Shown: one piece after another, positions 60,588-64,000 of the stretch | Layout of the letters: each line of letters opens with the position of its first letter | Numbering within the stretch: position 1 is the stretch's first letter | Source: Acetobacter conturbans | Lineage (GTDB): Bacteria > Pseudomonadota > Alphaproteobacteria > Acetobacterales > Acetobacteraceae | NCBI RefSeq assembly: GCF_011516755.1 | Contig: NZ_WOSY01000011.1 | Location: 60,666-124,665 of the forward strand | DNA: 64,000 nt | Reading direction: 5' to 3' | The notes under the pieces: model-generated | Databases searched by the model: none | Told to the model about the DNA's origin: nothing | What the model saw: the letters and a program-made list of their open reading frames with translations, nothing else | Position numbers and translations under genes: made by a program

Positions 60588-61601
60588 TCAGGCCGCGACT
60601 GCAATTTCTTGAGCCGCCCGATCCGGTTTCTTTCCGAACAGGCGCAGGCCGAAGAGAAGTGCCCTTGCGATGTTGGGGGCCAGCCTCGGACGCAGAAGAC
60701 GCGGATCATAGCCTGAAAAACGTCGCGCATTTTCCGTCAGGCATATCTGCACGAAATCGGCCAGCGTGATGTCCTGACTGGTCATCTCTTTTGTGCCGTT
60801 GACCGTGAAGTTATTGTCCTGCGTGTGCTCCTGTCCGTCGGCATCCACCGTCCGGGCAAGCCCGAGCCGCTCGTAAATCAGGAATGCCCAGACGGCGAGA
60901 ACCTTCAGTTCAAACCACGGACGCTTCCATGCAGGCATGACCGCGCGATACCAGGCCAGCCAGTTGGCGAAGAGCAGAATATGACGGCATTCTTCCTGCA
61001 TCACGGGTTCGAAGGTTTCGGTCAGCGCCGCCGGGAAAAAGCCGGACACGCGCGCCACCTTGAACATCCCGAAGGCAAAAAAACTGTCCACGCATTCGGA
61101 GAAGCCCGTCACCAGATAAGCCCACTCGACGTCCTTTGGCTCCACATACGCTGGCTCGGGCGCCATCGGGATGCCATAGGCCTCCACGAGTTTACTCAGG
61201 ACTTCCTTATGGCGGTTCTCTTCCCACGCATTGCGGGAAATAGCGTCTTTCATGTCTGGATCGTCGACCACGCGCGCATAGGCGGCCATCCGTAGTCGCG
61301 CCTTCCCCTCCGTCTGCACGGCGATGTCCCAGATCGGTAATGACGTGACACGCTTTAACGCATCGGGCTCAAGCTTCGGCCAGTCAATGACGGACGGACG
61401 ATAAGGATTGAATGTCTCCCGGAACATCGCCGCGATGGCGCGCTTATGTTCGGGCGAACCCGGTTTCAGCGGCCCCGGTATGGAAGAACTCCAGTGACGG
61501 GAGCGGTAATCCGCCTCTTTCACCGCCTCTGCGCTGGGCGGTGGCGGCAAATCATCAATGCTGTCGGGAAGCCTGGTGTAAATATCGGCAAGCACGGTCA
61601 T
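60588..61601 (-). CDS. Ferritin-like diiron protein, function unknown
   Basis: Taken from ATG 61601 (337 residues); the frame opens further upstream but that part looks non-coding. Helical protein with two iron-type motifs, EENRHKE (about residue 136) and EECRHI (about 193), with Glu and His spaced as in the four-helix ferritin-like fold. Additional Glu residues are available as ligands. The C-terminal third is basic with hydrophobic helices (LKVLAVWAFLIYERLGLA), suggesting membrane association. Family members include quinone-biosynthesis hydroxylases and fatty acid desaturase-like oxidases; the exact reaction is unclear. It lies 100 bases downstream of the clpP gene, same strand. Confidence 0.7.
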   Translation of the reverse strand: MTVLADIYTRLPDSIDDLPPPPSAEAVKEADYRSRHWSSSIPGPLKPGSPEHKRAIAAMFRETFNPYRPSVIDWPKLEPDALKRVTSLPIWDIAVQTEGKARLRMAAYARVVDDPDMKDAISRNAWEENRHKEVLSKLVEAYGIPMAPEPAYVEPKDVEWAYLVTGFSECVDSFFAFGMFKVARVSGFFPAALTETFEPVMQEECRHILLFANWLAWYRAVMPAWKRPWFELKVLAVWAFLIYERLGLARTVDADGQEHTQDNNFTVNGTKEMTSQDITLADFVQICLTENARRFSGYDPRLLRPRLAPNIARALLFGLRLFGKKPDRAAQEIAVAA

Positions 61602-61701
61602 GGTCCACGTACCCATATTGGAACATGGCCCCGCATCGAGGATGCAAGGCCATGCTGGTGATGGATGTCGTTCCACGCAATCGACGTGGAATGGTACGCC
61701 G

Positions 61702-62391
61702 TTAGTGGATATCGGATGGCTTGGAAATGATCCGCGTCACGAGTCCGTAGGAAATCCCTTCTTCAGCGGACATCCAGTAGTTACGGTCCGTGTCCTTGCA
61801 GATCTTTTCATAGGACTGGCCGGTTTCGCGCGCGAAGAGACGGTTGAGACGCTCGCGCATCTTCACGATCTCACGGGCCTCAATGTCGATATCCGTTGCT
61901 GGCCCGCGCACGCCGCCCATCGGCTGATGCAGGAGGAAGCGCGTGTTCGGCAGGCAGAATCGACGGTCCTTGTGACCGGCTGCGAAAATGAGTGCCCCGG
62001 CGGAAGCGACCCACCCTGTGCCGATCATGTTGACCGGCGCCATGGCATCCACGAACCGAATCATGTCGTGAATGGTATCGCCGCTTTCGACGTGACCACC
62101 CGGCGAATTGACATAAACGTCGATCGGCTTGTCTGACGCGCCAGCCAGAGCCAGAAGGCGTCCGGTCACATCGCGTGCGATCTTGTCGTTGATTCCGCCA
62201 AAGATCAGAACTTTGCGCTGATCGAAAAGACGGGTTTCCAGCTCGTTGACCGGCGAGGAGAGCGTCTTGTTGTCGTCAGGCTCGTTCTGCTCCGGCCCCT
62301 CGGGGGGCGGAATGTCGGGACCATTAGGATCCTCGTCGTCGAGTCTGATGCGCCCTTTCGTGACGTCGTCCATGATGCGAGTAGCGCCCAT
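61702..62391 (-). CDS. ClpP-family protease subunit with Ser-His-Asn site
   Basis: A 229-residue ClpP fold. The start at ATG 62391 is supported by AAGGAGG eight bases before it. Residues 1-47 are an acidic, Pro-rich extension. The core has NSPGGH, the nucleophile Ser130 in ASAGAL, and His155 in FLLHQP. By alignment to E. coli ClpP (DTERD ending in Asp171), the third position is Asn204 in DTDRN, codon 61780-61782. ClpP subunits with Asn there are known, for instance Listeria ClpP1, and are weak or need a partner. No clpX lies next to it. Confidence 0.88.
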   Translation of the reverse strand: MGATRIMDDVTKGRIRLDDEDPNGPDIPPPEGPEQNEPDDNKTLSSPVNELETRLFDQRKVLIFGGINDKIARDVTGRLLALAGASDKPIDVYVNSPGGHVESGDTIHDMIRFVDAMAPVNMIGTGWVASAGALIFAAGHKDRRFCLPNTRFLLHQPMGGVRGPATDIDIEAREIVKMRERLNRLFARETGQSYEKICKDTDRNYWMSAEEGISYGLVTRIISKPSDIH

Positions 62392-62399
62392 CAGGCCGG

Positions 62400-62406
62400 C
62401 CTCCTT
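62400..62406 (-). promoter_or_regulatory. Strong Shine-Dalgarno site of the clpP-like gene
   Basis: AAGGAGG on the minus strand with an 8-base spacer to ATG 62391. It decides this start over an in-frame ATG at 62427. Confidence 0.7.
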
Positions 62407-62542
62407 GGTTGGGTGATATGATGTCATCCTTATTATCCTGCTCCGCCCTGCTGGCAATGCCAAGAGGAAACACTCGACCAACCTGCCGCGACGACAGCGT
62501 CGGCCCTCGCCAGAGAAACCCGAAACCTTTAAGATCGACAGA

Positions 62543-63565
62543 ATGACAATCGCCCCGCTTTCCCCGCCCCCGCGCCGCAGCGTTCTCCGGATTACGCTGC
62601 CTGTTTTCTGTGCGTTTCTCGCGGGCTGTCAGCATCGCGATTTAGTCGACACAACCGTGGACTGGTATCATCAGCATGAGGGCGGCCTCATCGCGCAGCA
62701 GCGGCCGCCGGCCCCGGGTCAGTTCGCCCCTTATCCCAAGATCGGGCTTACACCCACGACGCCTCCGGCTTTTCCGTCCCCGGAGCTGCGTCAGTCAATC
62801 ACCAGCGATCTGGTCACTTCCCGCAATCTGACCCAGCGCACTGCGGCGCAGAACGGCACCCTGATGCCGGACATTCCACCGCCACCCGCCAGCAAGGTGG
62901 ACGTCGCCAAACCCACGCCGCCGCCCGCCAGTGCAGCGGCTCCCTCTGGCACGCCCGCTACCCTGGCCACGACGACGACAGCTGTCCCGGCAGGCGGGAT
63001 GGGCGCCATCCTCGATGCCGCAGATTCGCCCCCTCCCTCCGGCAAGACCACGGCTTCCGCATCGTCGGCCACCAAAACGAAAACCACACCGGATGAGCCA
63101 GAAATCGCCATGCCGGATTTCCGGGGTGATGCACCGGTAGCGGCCACCGAGGTTACACAGCCCCTGCCGGAAATCCCGGCGGGACCGCCGCCGCCGCCGA
63201 CTATTGCAGGTGTCGTCGTGCCATCAGATGCGGCGTTACCGGGCGCACTTCGTCCTGACTACGACCTTTCCCAGCACGACGGGATGCTGGTCAGTTTTCA
63301 GGTGGGATCGGATCAGTTCGCTCCCAATCAGGACGGCACCCTTGCCAAGCTGGTGTCTTCGCGTGGAACAGGATCGCTTTTTCTTCATTGCAGTGGAGAG
63401 ACCGTTTCCCTCAGCCCAGACGACCAGACGCACGCTGTTGAGCTGGGACTGCTCCGCTGCCGCACCCTTGCTGATGCCCTGATCAAGAGGTCCGTCCCCG
63501 CCTCTGCCCTACATATTACAAGCTCAGCCTTTGGTCCTGGCGCGCGTGTCAGCACCCAGAGCTGA
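62543..63565 (+). CDS. Proline-rich lipoprotein with OmpA-like C-terminus
   Basis: A 340-residue lipoprotein: basic start, hydrophobic core and lipobox AGC (in FLAGCQHRD, Cys29). Residues 50-230 are a long Pro/Ala/Thr linker with runs of PPP. The end (about 240-340) resembles a degenerate OmpA domain: LVSFQVGSDQF, a strand with HCSG where GHTD is usual, then LGLLRCRTLADALIKRSVPASAL, as in the RAxxVxxxL-GV pattern. The usual peptidoglycan-binding Asp is not evident, the Arg is. Gln after Cys favours the outer membrane. I infer an envelope spacer or tether. Confidence 0.7.
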   Translation: MTIAPLSPPPRRSVLRITLPVFCAFLAGCQHRDLVDTTVDWYHQHEGGLIAQQRPPAPGQFAPYPKIGLTPTTPPAFPSPELRQSITSDLVTSRNLTQRTAAQNGTLMPDIPPPPASKVDVAKPTPPPASAAAPSGTPATLATTTTAVPAGGMGAILDAADSPPPSGKTTASASSATKTKTTPDEPEIAMPDFRGDAPVAATEVTQPLPEIPAGPPPPPTIAGVVVPSDAALPGALRPDYDLSQHDGMLVSFQVGSDQFAPNQDGTLAKLVSSRGTGSLFLHCSGETVSLSPDDQTHAVELGLLRCRTLADALIKRSVPASALHITSSAFGPGARVSTQS

Positions 63566-63604
63566 TATTTTTTACGCGAAAGCATTTTTCTTTCACGGAG
63601 CGGC

Positions 63605-63633
63605 TTGACGCTCCGGCGTCCCTCCCCTAACTA
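63605..63633 (+). promoter_or_regulatory. Promoter of tRNA-Glu
   Basis: TTGACG (63605-63610), 17-base spacer, TAACTA (63628-63633), start expected about 63640, seven bases before the tRNA. The -35 overlaps a small hairpin (63597-63602 with 63609-63614) that could end the lipoprotein transcript. Confidence 0.65.
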
Positions 63634-63646
63634 CGCCCTCGCCTCT

Positions 63647-63722
63647 GTCCCGTTCGTCTAGAGGCCTAGGACACTGCCCTTTCACGGCGGCAACACGGGT
63701 TCGAATCCCGTACGGGACACCA
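63647..63722 (+). tRNA. tRNA-Glu (UUC)
   Basis: The acceptor stem is 63647-63653 with 63712-63718. The anticodon stem is 63674-63678 with 63686-63690, around loop CTTTCAC with anticodon TTC at 63681-63683. The T-arm contains GGTTCGAATCC. The discriminator is A63719 and CCA is encoded (63720-63722). A short inverted repeat (63722-63729 with 63733-63740) follows directly and may help 3' end formation. Confidence 0.97.
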
Positions 63723-63891
63723 AGTCTTTTTCAAAGACTTAAGATACTAAACTTCTTAAATTCTTGGCATAGTAATAGCGATTTTGGGCCCAAACCGGGC
63801 CCGACGCGATTACGCTTAAGCCCAGAGAAAGCCTCATACGACGACGCGACAGTAAGTTAGTCGACCTGATTCGATAACAGGTCCTGACCCT

Positions 63892-64000
63892 AGGGCGTGT
63901 CGTCAGTTAATTCTGATGATGGTTGCAACGAGTTGGACGGCTGCGAGGAAGGTTGATTTCAGCTTGTCGTAACGGGTTGCGATACCCCTGAACTGTTTGA
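63892..64000 (-). mobile_element. IS5-type insertion sequence, 3' end of transposase (runs off window)
   Basis: Reading the minus strand from the window edge gives the last 30-odd residues of a transposase (FKQFRGIATRYDKL, then LAAVQLVATI), stopping at 63905-63903. These match the C-terminus of IS5-family transposases. The terminal repeat probably begins near 63892 with GGGCGTGTCGTCAG. The rest of the element is outside the window. It differs from the decayed copy at 3.8-4.2 kb. Confidence 0.8.

Noticed and set aside
63723..63890. Small RNA or attachment site after tRNA-Glu
   Set aside because: Only two short inverted repeats are visible, and no copy of the tRNA 3' end or integrase gene is in the window.

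Overview
The window reads as chromosomal DNA of an acetic acid bacterium (Acetobacteraceae, Alphaproteobacteria; flagellated, in the range of Acetobacter, Gluconobacter or Asaia). The grounds are the rnpB-mraZ-dcw order typical of alphaproteobacteria, an FlbD-type flagellar regulator, class II DAHP synthase, a PPDK/PpsR pair, high GC coding DNA and IS5-type insertion sequences like those common in this family. Nothing here fixes the genus. Part 1 was done by reading sequence only, so family names rest on recognised motifs and gene order.

Layout. 1-6.2 kb is a loose accessory stretch: the tail of an ABC-F ATPase gene, a short-chain dehydrogenase, a three-repeat KGG stress protein, a secreted beta-helix protein that resembles a phage tailspike, a decayed IS5-type transposase, a small membrane protein and an HSL-type esterase. 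6.2-26.9 kb holds RNase P RNA followed by a complete, tightly overlapped division and cell wall cluster: mraZ, rsmH, ftsL, ftsI, murE, murF, mraY, murD, ftsW, murG, murC, murB, ddl, ftsQ, ftsA, ftsZ. A terminator follows ftsZ. 27-33.3 kb carries lpxC, bamD, recN and ligA (outer membrane assembly, DNA repair and replication).

33.4-50.7 kb is mostly metabolism and housekeeping: ppdK with its regulatory kinase/phosphatase, nicotinate phosphoribosyltransferase, DAHP synthase, an M32 carboxypeptidase, an AlkB dioxygenase, a PiT phosphate transporter with a PhoB-like box, a PerM-type permease, and def-fmt-truA. A heptanucleotide microsatellite (about 16 copies) sits between truA and the converging flagellar operon. 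50.9-58.1 kb is that operon on the minus strand (fliF-fliG-fliH-fliN-flbD-flhA), parts of which are far more AT-rich than the rest. 58.4-64 kb has nadK, a serine hydrolase, a ferritin-like protein, an unusual ClpP, a proline-rich lipoprotein, tRNA-Glu(UUC), and the end of another IS5-type element running off the window.

The features I would look at first: a ClpP whose catalytic Asp is replaced by Asn; long disordered, His- and charge-rich periplasmic tails on FtsL, FtsQ and FtsI together; a four-box MraZ operator upstream of mraZ; a perfect 14-bp hairpin between ftsL and ftsI; the heptamer repeat; the AT-rich flagellar block; and the stand-alone secreted tailspike-like protein next to IS debris. 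I did not find a CRISPR array, a prophage, a toxin-antitoxin pair or a clear multi-gene defence system in this window.
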